Assembly (NCBI RefSeq): GCF_001620265.1
Contig: NZ_CP012661.1
Location: 1,240,001-1,304,000, forward strand
DNA: 64,000 nucleotides
Reading direction: 5' to 3'
DNA from: Frigidibacter mobilis
GTDB taxonomy: Bacteria; Pseudomonadota; Alphaproteobacteria; Rhodobacterales; Rhodobacteraceae
Below the pieces are notes generated by a model. The model saw nothing but the letters and a program-made list of their open reading frames with translations. It searched no databases and had not been told where the DNA came from. Made by a program: the position numbers and the translations under genes. Below are positions 1 through 9,100 of the stretch, in pieces; position 1 is the stretch's first letter; each line of letters starts with the position of its first letter.

Positions 1-1
1 C

Positions 2-1159
2 GGGATGCTGGGGCTGACCGCCTCGGACACGCACCTGTCCTACCTGCCGCTGTGCCATGTGGCCGAACAGATGACTACGGTGATGGCCCCGATCTACCTG
101 GGCAGCACCATCAACTTCGGCGAGTCGATCCGCACCGTGCAGGAGGATTTGCGCGAGGTGGCACCCTCCACCTTCCTTGGCGTGCCGCGGATCTGGGAGA
201 AGCTGCATTCCGCCATCCATATCCGCATGCTGGAGGCAGGGGGCTATCGTCGCGCGCTTTATGACTGGGCGCTGGCGGCCTGTGCGCCCTTTGCCAATCT
301 GCCCGCCGGGCAGCGCAGCCTTGGCCAGCGGCTGACCTTCCTCTTCTGGTATCTGCTCGTCTTCCGCGCGCTGCAGAACTACATCGGCCTGCGCCGGGCG
401 CGGGTGGCGATGACAGGCGCCGCGCCGATCTCGCCGCGCATCGTCGCCTATTTCCGTACCATCGGCGTGCCGCTGGTCGAGGTCTACGGCGCCACCGAAA
501 CCTCGGGCATGGCGCTTGGCCAGCGGCTTTCGCGGCTCGATCCCGGCTCTGTGGGCGAGGTGATCGCCAATGCCGAGGCGCGGGTGGGCGAACATGGCGA
601 GCTGCAATTGCGCGGCGAGACGATCTTTGCCGGCTATTACAAGAACGACGCCGCCACCGCCGCCGCGTTGCGGGACGGCTGGCTGCATACCGGCGACGTG
701 GTCGAGGAAAAGGACGGCCAGTTCCGCATCGTCGACCGGCTGAAGGACATCATGATTACCGCGGGCGGCAAGAACCTCAGCCCGTCCGAGATCGAGAACA
801 CGGTGAAGGGTAGCCCCTATATCAAGGAGTGCATCGTCATCGGCGAGCGGCGCAAATACGTGTCCGCCCTGATCCAGGTGGATTTCGAGACGGTGGGGCG
901 ATGGGCCGAGGAGGCCGGCATCACCTTCACCACCTTCCGCAATCTGGTGGAGCGCCCCGAACTACGCGCACTGATCGAGGCCGAGATCGCGGCGGCCAAT
1001 GCCGAACTTGCCGCGGTCTCGCATATCCGGCGCTTTCATCTGCTGACCAAGGAGCTGGATCACGACGATGACGAGGTGACGGCCACGATGAAGGTGCGCC
1101 GGTCCAACATCGCGCAGAAATACGCCACCGAGATCGAAGCGCTTTACCCCGCCGGCTGA
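2..1159 (+). CDS. AMP-dependent acyl-CoA synthetase (long-chain type), 5' end outside window
   Basis: Activates a fatty or other carboxylic acid with ATP and CoA through an acyl-adenylate, in the cytoplasm. The reading frame is already open at base 2, so the N-terminal third, with the P-loop motif, lies outside the window. Visible adenylating-enzyme (ANL) motifs are GAAPISPRI and YGATETSG near residues 138-167, then WLHTGDV and DRLKDIMITAGGKNLSPSEIE, which forms the hinge and C-terminal lid. The insert near residues 85-125 and the TAGGKN variant resemble the long-chain FadD15/FAA1-like group. The stop is 16 bases before the acyl-CoA dehydrogenase start, which has a good AGGAG site, so the two are probably co-transcribed. 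The substrate cannot be read from the sequence; the neighbours fit a beta-oxidation-like or branched/aromatic acid pathway. Confidence 0.88.
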   Translation, partial: GMLGLTASDTHLSYLPLCHVAEQMTTVMAPIYLGSTINFGESIRTVQEDLREVAPSTFLGVPRIWEKLHSAIHIRMLEAGGYRRALYDWALAACAPFANLPAGQRSLGQRLTFLFWYLLVFRALQNYIGLRRARVAMTGAAPISPRIVAYFRTIGVPLVEVYGATETSGMALGQRLSRLDPGSVGEVIANAEARVGEHGELQLRGETIFAGYYKNDAATAAALRDGWLHTGDVVEEKDGQFRIVDRLKDIMITAGGKNLSPSEIENTVKGSPYIKECIVIGERRKYVSALIQVDFETVGRWAEEAGITFTTFRNLVERPELRALIEAEIAAANAELAAVSHIRRFHLLTKELDHDDDEVTATMKVRRSNIAQKYATEIEALYPAG

Positions 1160-1175
1160 CAGTCAGGAGCAACCC

Positions 1176-2333
1176 ATGATCGACCTGCGCCCCCGCCGCC
1201 CGTGGGAAAGTGACGAGGCCGCCCAGTTCCGCGACATGGTCCGCCGCTTCTTGCTGGCCGAGGCAGTGCCGCGCGATGCCGCCTGGCGCGCGCAGAAATT
1301 CGTGGACCGGAATTTCTGGCTGCAGGCTGGGGCCCTTGGCCTGCTGTGCCCCGGCATCCCCGACGCGTTCGGCGGTGGCGGCGGTGATTTCGCGCTCGAT
1401 GCCATCGTCAGCGAAGAGCTGTCCTATGCCGGGATCACCAGCTTTCAGCAACTGATCCACGGCGGTATCGTCGCGCCCTACATCCTGCATTATGGCACCG
1501 AGGATCAGCGGCAACGCTGGCTGCCGAAGATGGCCAGCGGCGAGATGATCGGTGCCATCGCCATGACCGAACCCGGTGGTGGGTCAGACCTGCAGGCGGT
1601 GCGCACCTCTGCGCGGCGGGAGGGGGAAAGCTATGTCCTGAACGGCGCCAAGACCTTCATCACCAACGGCATTGTCGCTGATCTGGTGATCGTCGCCGCC
1701 CGCACCGGGCCGGAACCCGGCGCTCGCGGGCTGTCGCTGATCGTGGTGGAAACGGCGGGGCTGGCCGGCTTTCGCCGTGGGCGCAACCTGAACAAGATCG
1801 GGATGCACGGCAGCGACACGGCCGAGCTGTTCTTCGACGAGGTCCGCGTGCCCGCCGAAAACCGGCTGGGCGCGGCGGACGGGCAGGGCTTCGTGCAGAT
1901 GATGCAGCAGCTGCCGCAAGAGCGCCTTGGCGTCGCGGTTGGTGCGCAGGCGATGATGGAGCGCGCCATCGAGATCACGGTCGATCATGCCCGCACCCGC
2001 AGCACCTTTGGCAAGGTGCTGATGGAGCTGCAGAACACCCGCTTCACACTGGCCGATTGCCTTGCCAGGGCGCAGGTCTCGCGCGCCTTCGTGGACCGCT
2101 GCATCGAGGGCCATCTGGCGGGCCGGCTGACCGCTGCCGATGCCTCGATGGCGAAGATGTGGACCACCGACCGCCAATGCGAGGTGATCGACGACTGCCT
2201 GCAGCTGCATGGAGGCTATGGCTTCATGGAAGAATATCCCATCGCGCGGATGTATGCCGATGTCCGGGTGCAGCGGATTTATGGCGGTGCCAACGAGATC
2301 ATGAAGGAAATCATCGCGCGCAGCCTTGGCTGA
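1176..2333 (+). CDS. Acyl-CoA dehydrogenase
   Basis: FAD-dependent alpha,beta-dehydrogenation of an acyl-CoA, feeding electrons to ETF. The 385-residue length is normal for the family. The FAD and substrate loop IAMTEPGGGSDL lies near residues 128-139, and the C-terminal signature LQLHGGYGFMEEYPIAR is followed by QRIYGGANEIMKEIIARS, typical of bacterial short/medium-chain or isovaleryl-type enzymes. The ATG follows AGGAG with normal spacing. It sits between an acyl-CoA ligase and a nitronate monooxygenase in what looks like one operon. Chain-length specificity cannot be assigned from sequence alone. Confidence 0.93.
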   Translation: MIDLRPRRPWESDEAAQFRDMVRRFLLAEAVPRDAAWRAQKFVDRNFWLQAGALGLLCPGIPDAFGGGGGDFALDAIVSEELSYAGITSFQQLIHGGIVAPYILHYGTEDQRQRWLPKMASGEMIGAIAMTEPGGGSDLQAVRTSARREGESYVLNGAKTFITNGIVADLVIVAARTGPEPGARGLSLIVVETAGLAGFRRGRNLNKIGMHGSDTAELFFDEVRVPAENRLGAADGQGFVQMMQQLPQERLGVAVGAQAMMERAIEITVDHARTRSTFGKVLMELQNTRFTLADCLARAQVSRAFVDRCIEGHLAGRLTAADASMAKMWTTDRQCEVIDDCLQLHGGYGFMEEYPIARMYADVRVQRIYGGANEIMKEIIARSLG

Positions 2334-2361
2334 CCCGCGCCCAGTCCAGCAGGAGATACCG

Positions 2362-3300
2362 ATGCCAACCCCCGAAGCGTTCAAGGGCCTGCGCCTGCCC
2401 GCCATCGCCTCACCGATGTTCCTGGCCTCGGGGCTGGACCTGGTGGTGGAAACCTGCCGTGCCGGCATGGTCGGCACCTTTCCGGCCCTGAACCAGCGCA
2501 CGAGCGAGGGCTTCCGGGACTGGCTGCACCAGATCCGCGACCGGCTGGAGGGGTATCCCGGCGCCGCACCCTTTGGCGTGAACCTGATCGTCCACAAGTC
2601 GAACCCGCGGCTGGAGGCGGATCTGCAGATCTGCATTGAGGAAAAGGTACCGCTAATCATCACCTCGCTGGGTGCTGTGGCCGATCTGGTGGACCGCGTC
2701 CATGCCTATGGCGGCCTAGTGTTCCATGACGTTATCAGCGCCCGCCATGCCAGCAAGGCCGCCGAGGCGGGGGTGGACGGGATCATCGCCGTCGCGGCCG
2801 GCGCGGGCGGCCATGCCGGCACGCTCAGCCCCTTTGCGCTGGTGCCGGAGATCCGGGCGGTGTTCGGCGGCACCATCATCCTGGGCGGTGCGATCAACAC
2901 CGGCCGGCAGATCGCCGCCGCGCGGATGTTGGGGGCCGACATGGCCTATCTGGGCACGAGGTTCCTGGCGACTGCGGAATCGGCCGCCGATCCGGCCTAC
3001 AAGCAGATGATCGTCGACAGCTCTGCTGCCGATATCCTCTACACTCCGCGGATCAGCGGCGTTCATGCGAACTTCCTACGGCCCAGCATCGTTGCCGCAG
3101 GGCTCGACCCCGAGAACCTGCACGATCACGGTGCCCTCGACATGAAGGCCGAGGTGAAGGTCTGGAAAGAGTTGTGGTCAGCGGGGCAGGGGGTGGGGTC
3201 GGTCTGTGACATTCCTGCCGTGGCCGACCTGTGTGACCGGCTGGTGGCCGAGTACCGCGCCGCACTGGCGGAGTGTGCCGCCGAGGCGGCGCGCTTCTGA
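2362..3300 (+). CDS. Nitronate monooxygenase (2-nitropropane dioxygenase family)
   Basis: FMN-dependent TIM-barrel protein of the NMO/NPD family. Members oxidise alkyl nitronates, and many acyl-CoA-linked members have unknown native substrates. Motifs seen are the N-terminal ASPMFLASGLDLVVE, the phosphate-binding AAGAGGHAGTLSPFALVPE near residue 150, and GADMAYLGTRFLAT for the second FMN-phosphate loop. The ATG at 2362 is chosen over an upstream in-frame TTG at 2326 because AGGAG lies 7 bases before it and the TTG start would overlap the upstream gene. Length is 312 residues, normal. It ends 18 bases from the convergent GntR gene. Its repeated association with acyl-CoA dehydrogenases in proteobacteria suggests a detoxifying or side-reaction role; this is inference. 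Confidence 0.9.
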   Translation: MPTPEAFKGLRLPAIASPMFLASGLDLVVETCRAGMVGTFPALNQRTSEGFRDWLHQIRDRLEGYPGAAPFGVNLIVHKSNPRLEADLQICIEEKVPLIITSLGAVADLVDRVHAYGGLVFHDVISARHASKAAEAGVDGIIAVAAGAGGHAGTLSPFALVPEIRAVFGGTIILGGAINTGRQIAAARMLGADMAYLGTRFLATAESAADPAYKQMIVDSSAADILYTPRISGVHANFLRPSIVAAGLDPENLHDHGALDMKAEVKVWKELWSAGQGVGSVCDIPAVADLCDRLVAEYRAALAECAAEAARF

Positions 3301-3318
3301 GGCAGGAGCGGGCGGACG

Positions 3319-4113
3319 TCAGGCCCGCCCGCCCGACCGCAGGCCGGACTCATGCTCGATGAACGAGCGCTCCACCGGATCGTCCAGCCCGCGCCCCGAT
3401 TTCTCGAAGCCCCGGCGCCAGTCCTTGATATGGCGCTGCATCCACAGCCGCGCCTCTGCCTCGTCATGTCGCGCCAGCGCGGCGATGATATGGGCATGTG
3501 CCTCGATATTGCGTTGCGGCGCGGCATCGACCTTTTGCCAGATTACCCGCAGGGTCGGCGCGAACAGCAGGCTTGCCGGCTCGCGCGCCAGTTCCAGCAC
3601 CCGGTTATGGCCCGCGCGGGCGATAAGCGTGTGAAACTCGCTGTCGAGCTGGATGGTCTTGTCGGCATCGGCCAGACAGGCGCGGCTGCGCTCCAGGTTG
3701 TCGGTCAGCGCGGCGATATCTTCATCGGTGGCGCGGCGCGCGGCGGCCTCGACTGAAGCGGTCTCCAGGCTTTGCGCCGCCTCCCACAGCTCGCGGAAGG
3801 TGGTCTGGTGCAGCACCAGCGCCCGGCTCATCCGCGTTGTCAGGTTGTGATAACGCGGCAAGCTGGCATAGAGCCGCCGCGACTGGTCTCGCCGCAGCAG
3901 CCCGCTTTGCTCCAGCAGCCGGATCCCCTCGCGTACGGTCGAGCGATTGACGCCGAACTGCTCGCACAGGGTCGCCTCGGTGCCGACAGGGTCGCCGGGG
4001 GCGATGCGGCCCGATACGATCTCGCGCTCTATGGCCTCGGCCAGCCGCAGATAGGCGGGTTGCGCTTCAAGCCGGGCGAAGGGTTCGGGGGCAGGTCTCT
4101 TGGCTTCGGTCAT
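3319..4113 (-). CDS. GntR-family transcriptional regulator, FCD (FadR) subfamily
   Basis: DNA-binding repressor or activator that senses an organic acid or acyl-CoA ligand. Residues about 18-85 form the GntR winged helix (EREIVSGRIAPGDPVGTEATL, then a recognition helix with FGVNRSTVREGIRLLEQSGL). Residues about 100-250 are all helical, with the FCD metal-ligand pattern (D-x3-H at EFHTLI, later H residues in EAHAHIIAAL and RHIKDW). It is the last gene of a minus-strand set SDR, enoyl-CoA hydratase, regulator, separated from the hydratase by 87 bases. It probably controls this cluster; a TTGTC-N-GACAA palindrome upstream of the SDR is a candidate operator. The ligand is unknown. Confidence 0.88.
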   Translation of the reverse strand: MTEAKRPAPEPFARLEAQPAYLRLAEAIEREIVSGRIAPGDPVGTEATLCEQFGVNRSTVREGIRLLEQSGLLRRDQSRRLYASLPRYHNLTTRMSRALVLHQTTFRELWEAAQSLETASVEAAARRATDEDIAALTDNLERSRACLADADKTIQLDSEFHTLIARAGHNRVLELAREPASLLFAPTLRVIWQKVDAAPQRNIEAHAHIIAALARHDEAEARLWMQRHIKDWRRGFEKSGRGLDDPVERSFIEHESGLRSGGRA

Positions 4114-4200
4114 GTGCGTCCTGCTGCGGGGGCAATATTCCCCAGACTCGATATGGGATCAGGGTTCCTAGAAAGCCGGAGCAGCCCTGTCAACGCGGCG

Positions 4201-5000
4201 TCACTTCCCGCCAAAGGCCGGGCGGCGCTTGGCTAGGAACCCCGCCACGCCCTCGGCGAAATCCGCGCTGCGGGCGATGGCCAGAAACTCCGTCCGCTCT
4301 GCCTCCAGATGCGCCGCAAGTGGCGCGGTGGCGGCGCCGTCGCACAGCCGCCGGAACGCGGCGTAGGAGCGCGTCGGCCCCGCCGCCACCCGTGCCGCCA
4401 TCGCTTCCAGAGCCGCCTCGAAGCCCTCCGCCGGGACGATCTCGGCGACGATGCCCCAGTCCAGCGCTTCGGCCGCGGTCAGCGCCCGGCTGAGCAGCAT
4501 CATCTGCGCCGCCCGGCCAGAGCCGATCTTGCGCGGCAGGAACCACGAGGCGCCACAATCGGGCACCGCGCCGATCCGGTCATAGGCGATCAGGAACTGC
4601 GCCTCCTCTTCGGCCAGTACCAGATCGGCAGCCAGCGCCAGGCTGAAGCCCGCCCCCGCCGCGGCCCCGCGCACCCCGGCGATCAGCGGCGCCTCCAGCC
4701 CCGCAGCGCCAGGATCGCGGCGTTCATCCCGTCCAGGATCGCGTTCAGCGTCGCTGCGGTCTGCGCGGGCTCGCCGCCGAACCCGCTGACATCGCCCCCG
4801 GCCATAAAGGCCCGGCCCGCGCCGGTCAGCACCACGCAGCGCAGGCCCCCCTGCTGCGCCAGCGCCCGGGCAGCCCGGCTGAGCCCTTCGGCCAGCGCCA
4901 CGTCGATGGCGTTCAGCCGGGCCGGGCGGTTGAAGGTGATCCGCGCGATCCCGGTGGCCGGGTCAAAGCGCATCAGGATCGGCGCGTCATCCTCGCTCAT
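4201..5000 (-). pseudogene. Enoyl-CoA hydratase/isomerase, interrupted by a -1 frameshift
   Basis: Crotonase-fold enzyme that would hydrate enoyl-CoA in the pathway of its neighbours. The first part (4683-5000) carries ITFNRPARLNAID and the oxyanion-hole segment TGAGRAFMAGGDVSGF. The second part (4201-4674) resumes with RGAAAGAGFSLALAADLV and YDRIGAVPDCGASWFLPR and runs to a normal C-terminus. Reading through the four-C run at 4699-4702 (GGGG on the coding strand) with one extra G restores LRGLEAPLIAGVRGAA and a full-length protein of about 265 residues. The gene is therefore either a recent pseudogene or an undercalled homopolymer. It starts 11 bases after the SDR stop and is likely co-transcribed with it. 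Confidence 0.85.
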
Positions 5001-5011
5001 GCCCGCTCCCC

Positions 5012-5773
5012 CTATTTCGGCGCCATGCGCAGCGCGCCGTCCAGCCGGATCGTCTCGCCGTTCAGCATCTCGTTGCCTAGGATATGCAGCACCAGCGACG
5101 CGTATTCCGAGGGACGCCCCAGGCGCGAGGGGAAGGGCACCGCCACGCCGAGACTGTCCTGCGCCGCCTGCGGCAGGCCCTTCAGCATCGCGGTTTCAAA
5201 GATGCCGGGGGCGATGGTGCACACCCGGATGGCGTTTGCGGCCAGCTCCCGCGCGGCGGGCAGCGTCAACCCCACCACCCCACCCTTGGAGGCGGCATAG
5301 GCGGTTTGTCCGATCTGCCCGTCATAGGCGGCGATGGAGGCGGTGTTGATCGCCACGCCGCGCTCGCCGCTCTCCAGTGGCTCCAGCACCGCGGCGCTGG
5401 CGGCGAACAGCCGCAGCATGTTGAAGCTGCCGATCAGGTTGACCTCGATCACCCGGGCGAAATCTTCCAACGGCATGGTGCCGGCCTTGCCGAGTATCTT
5501 CTTGGCCGGGCCGATTCCCGCGCAATTGACCAGGATCCGCGCGGGCCCGTGCTGCGCGGCGGCCTGTGCAACCGCCGCTTCGGCACTGGCGGCGGAGGCG
5601 ACATCGCATTTCACCGCGATCCCGCCGATCTCGGCCGCGACGGCCGCTGCCGCCTCAAGGTTGAAATCCAGCAGCGCGACGCGTGCCCCCGCAGCGGCGA
5701 GCGCCCGCGCCGTCGCCTCGCCAAGGCCGGACCCGCCGCCGGTGACCAGTGCCGCTGCTCCGTCAATCTTCAT
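5012..5773 (-). CDS. Short-chain dehydrogenase, 3-hydroxyacyl-CoA dehydrogenase type 2-like
   Basis: NAD(P)-binding Rossmann enzyme of the classical SDR family, probably oxidising a 3-hydroxyacyl-CoA. Motifs are the glycine-rich TGGGSGLGEATARAL at residues 11-25, an acidic residue after strand 2 (LLDFN) favouring NAD, NCAGIG at the NNAG position, and the catalytic NTASIAAYDGQIGQTAYAASK with Ser, Tyr and Lys in place. The NTASIAAYDGQ stretch and the C-terminal RLGRPSEYASLVLHI resemble the HSD17B10 (type II 3-hydroxyacyl-CoA dehydrogenase) group used for branched-chain and isoleucine degradation. Length 253 is standard. It is first in the minus operon; the candidate GntR operator lies about 50 bases upstream. 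Confidence 0.9.
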   Translation of the reverse strand: MKIDGAAALVTGGGSGLGEATARALAAAGARVALLDFNLEAAAAVAAEIGGIAVKCDVASAASAEAAVAQAAAQHGPARILVNCAGIGPAKKILGKAGTMPLEDFARVIEVNLIGSFNMLRLFAASAAVLEPLESGERGVAINTASIAAYDGQIGQTAYAASKGGVVGLTLPAARELAANAIRVCTIAPGIFETAMLKGLPQAAQDSLGVAVPFPSRLGRPSEYASLVLHILGNEMLNGETIRLDGALRMAPK

Positions 5774-6118
5774 GCGAAATTCCCTCAGGCTTCTGCCGTG
5801 CCGAAAGACAGGGGGCAGGTTTGTCGGACAATGTGACAGCTATGCAAGCCGCTGCCGCGCCTGTCAACGGCTTGCATGGCGCGAGAGGCCGGCCCGGCTC
5901 TACGGGTGGGCGCAGCCGAGCGCCGCCGATCTGCCTGCAGTCCGCAGATCGGGGATTGCTCCCTGCCGTCCGGTTTCGGATAACGGCCGTTGCAGCGACC
6001 TTTTTGTCGGTTTTCGTCGATTCTGCGACGCAACCAACAACTGAAGGTTGAAGTTCGGGGTGGCGTCATGTGCAGATACCGGCGATATCCCGATGCTGCA
6101 TGAGGGAGAGCGTCCAGG
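5774..6118. other. Divergent intergenic region between the SDR operon and the hybrid kinase
   Basis: 345 bases without a supported gene. It holds the GntR-like palindrome at 5821-5831 and, near 6102-6109, a GAGGGAGAG ribosome-binding site for the kinase at 6119. No clear sigma-70 pair was recognised. Confidence 0.5.
5821..5831. promoter_or_regulatory. Candidate GntR/FCD operator (TTGTC-G-GACAA)
   Basis: TTGTCGGACAA is a palindrome with a single central base and matches the GntR-type pattern with GT and AC in the half sites. It lies 48-58 bases upstream of the SDR start, where a repressor of the SDR-hydratase-GntR operon would bind. Assignment to the regulator at 3319-4113 is inference. Confidence 0.45.
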
Positions 6119-9100
6119 TTGACAGAAAACGGCGCCTTGGCAGGACCCGGTACCGGGGCGGGTTCCGAGCCGCGCCGCGGTGGCGTGGTCTCTTGGCTCG
6201 TTGGGGTTGTGCTGCTGACACTTGCCTATGCGCTTGGCGGATGGAGCGGGGCGGCGCTGGCGGTTCCGCCTGGCTATGCCACGATCATCTGGCCGGCCTC
6301 GGGTGTCGCGCTGGCGGCGTTGCTGCTGCGCGGACGCCGGCTGTGGCCCGGGGTGTTCTTCGGGTCGCTGTTGATCAACTGTCATGTCGGCGGAGTGTTC
6401 GATCGTGTCTTCGATCCGGCTGACCTGCTGCTTCCGGCGTTGATCGCCACGGGCGCGATGTTGCAGGCGCTGCTGGCCACCATCTTGGTGCGGCGGCGGT
6501 TCGGTCGTCCGCTGGGGCTCGGCTCGCGGCAGGACGTGATCGTGCTGGTGCTGATCCTCGGCCCGCTCGGATGCCTGGTCTCGGCCTCGTTCGGGACCGG
6601 GGCGCTGTGGCTGCTGGGCCGCATGGAGCCGGTTTCGGTGCTCCAGAACTGGCAGACCTGGTGGCTGGGAGATCTCTTCGGGGTGCTGATCGTGGTGCCG
6701 CTGATGCTGTTCGCGCCCTGGCGTCAGCGCCCGCCCATCCTGTGGCGTGGCTATCCGGTCGCGCGGATGAGCGTGATGGGCCTTCTGTGTGTCTCGCTGT
6801 GCCTTGGCGCGACCTTCTATGCCTGGGCGGCGCTGAGCCATGTGCTGCATCAGCGCAATTCGGCGGCCTTCACCGCGCTCGTCGATGACACGTCGGGGAT
6901 GCTGAGCCACCGGCTGCAATCCTATGCCCATACCCTCGACGCGGGCTCCGGGCTGCTGGTTGCCTCGGGGCAGGTAGGGGTGGAGCAGTGGCGGCGCTTC
7001 GTGGCCGAGCTCGACATTGCCGAAACGCTGCCGGGGCTGTCGGGTCTGGGGTTGATCGTGCCGGTAGAGGGGGGGGCGGTGCCCGCCTTCGAGGCCGAGG
7101 CCAGTGCCGATCTGGGGGAGCCCTTCACGGTGCACCCTGATACCGGCCTGCCGGAACGCTTTGTCGTGCGCCAGGTCGAACCATATGAGGCGAACCAGGC
7201 GGCGCTGGGTATCGACCTCGGTTTCGAGCGCGAGCGGCGGGTGGCGGCGGTCCAGGCGCGTGACAGCGGGCGCACCATAATTTCGGCTCCGGTCAATCTG
7301 GTACAGAATTCCGGGGCCGGGCCGGGCTTCATCCTGCTGCGCCCCGTCTATCGCGGCGGCGGGGTGCCGCGGACAGTAACGGCACGACGCGAGACCTTTT
7401 TGGGCTGGGTTTATGCGCCTTTCGCAGGGGAACCTCTCTTTCGCACGGTGATCGGCTCCAACGCAGGCCGCCTGACCCTCGAAGTCGAGGATCCGGGGAT
7501 GCCTGCGGCAGACCGTCAGGTGTTCAGCAGTGTGCCGGCGGCGCATGAGCGGTCGCAGAGGCCAGGCTTTGCAGAGCGGCGCATCCTGAGGATCCACGGG
7601 CGGGAATGGCATCTGTCCTATGCCAGTACGCCGGCTTTCGATGCCAGCGTGGCGCGCGGCGAGCCGACCCTGGTCCTGATGGTCGGCTTCGCATTGAGCG
7701 GGCTGATCGGGACCTTGCTGTCGGTGATGCTGCGGCGGGCCGAGATCGTGACCAGTCTGGTGGAAACCAAGACCCGCGAACTGGCGACGCAAGAAGAGCA
7801 TACAAGGTCGATCATCGACACGGCGATGGTGGGGATCCTGCTTCTGGATGCAGGCGGACGGATACTGGCGCTGAACCGGGCTGCGGAGCCGATCTTCGGG
7901 GCGGCTGCGGCCGAGCTGATCGGGCGGCCGCTGACCGACCTGGTGCCGATCGAGTCGATTGCGCGGCTTTGGCTGCCCTCGGCTGCCGAGACCGCGGCGC
8001 TGTCGCCGCAGGGGCGGCGCTTCCGCATCCGCCGCGGCGATAGCCTTGATGTCTATATCGAGCTTCAGTTGAACAGCTGGCGCACCGATGACGGACAAAG
8101 CCGGTTCACCGCGATCATCCGCGACATCACCGTGCGCCAATTGGCCGAGATGCGCCTGCAACAGGCCGAGCGTCGGCTGAACATGGCGCTGACTGGCGCC
8201 CATATCGCAGTGTTCGACGTGAACCTGGTCGAGCGTACGCAGATCGTGTCGGACAACTGGCTGACGCTGATGGGCTATCCGCCAGAAACGACGGCCTCTG
8301 CGGCCGAGATCCGGCGGATATGGGAAGAGGGGGTGCATCCCGATGATCGCGCTCTTGTGTCAGAGGCGGATCGTGCCTGCATTGCCGGAGAGACGGAACG
8401 CTCTGTCAGCCAGTACCGGGTCCGGCTGCCTGATGGCAGCCAGCGCTGGATGCGGTCCGAGGCACTGGTGCCCGAACGCGAGGATGACGGCACCGCGCTG
8501 CGCCTGTTGGGGGTCCAGATAGATGTGACCGAGCTGCAGGGCGCGCTCGAGGCTCTCAGCCGCAGCGAGGCGCAATTTCGCTCGGTGATAGAACTCGCGC
8601 CGGTTGGAATGGCGCTGCTTGACCGCGATGGCCGCTTCATGCGGGTGAATGAGGCGTTGTGCCGGTTCACAGGCTATGACGAGGACGAACTCTGCGGCAG
8701 CCTGATGCGCGACCTCGCCTCGCCCGAGACGGTCACGGTCGATCCCGCGGTGATGGCACGGCTTCTGGATGGCTCTCTTGCCGTGCACCAGTCTGAATAC
8801 GCCTATCTGCGCCGGGATGGCCGGACCGTCTGGGGCCTGCTGAGCATCTCCCTGGCGGGCGGCGAACCCGAGAACCAGGCGGTGTTCATCGTGCAGATCC
8901 AGGACATCACCGACCGCAAGGAAATGGAGCAGATCAAGAGCGATTTCGTTGCCACGGTCAGCCATGAGCTGCGCACGCCGCTGACCTCGATCAAGGGCGC
9001 GCTCGGGCTGGTGCTGGGGTCTATGGCAGGCGAACTTCCAGCCCAGGCCGAACGTCTGCTGTCGATCGGGCAGAAGAACTGCGACCGTCTAATCACGCTG

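Noticed and set aside
5900..8338. Very long minus-strand open frame opposite the hybrid kinase
   Set aside because: High-GC third-position bias opens antisense frames; its translation is rich in Arg, Pro, Gln and His without domains, while the plus frame has full kinase motifs.
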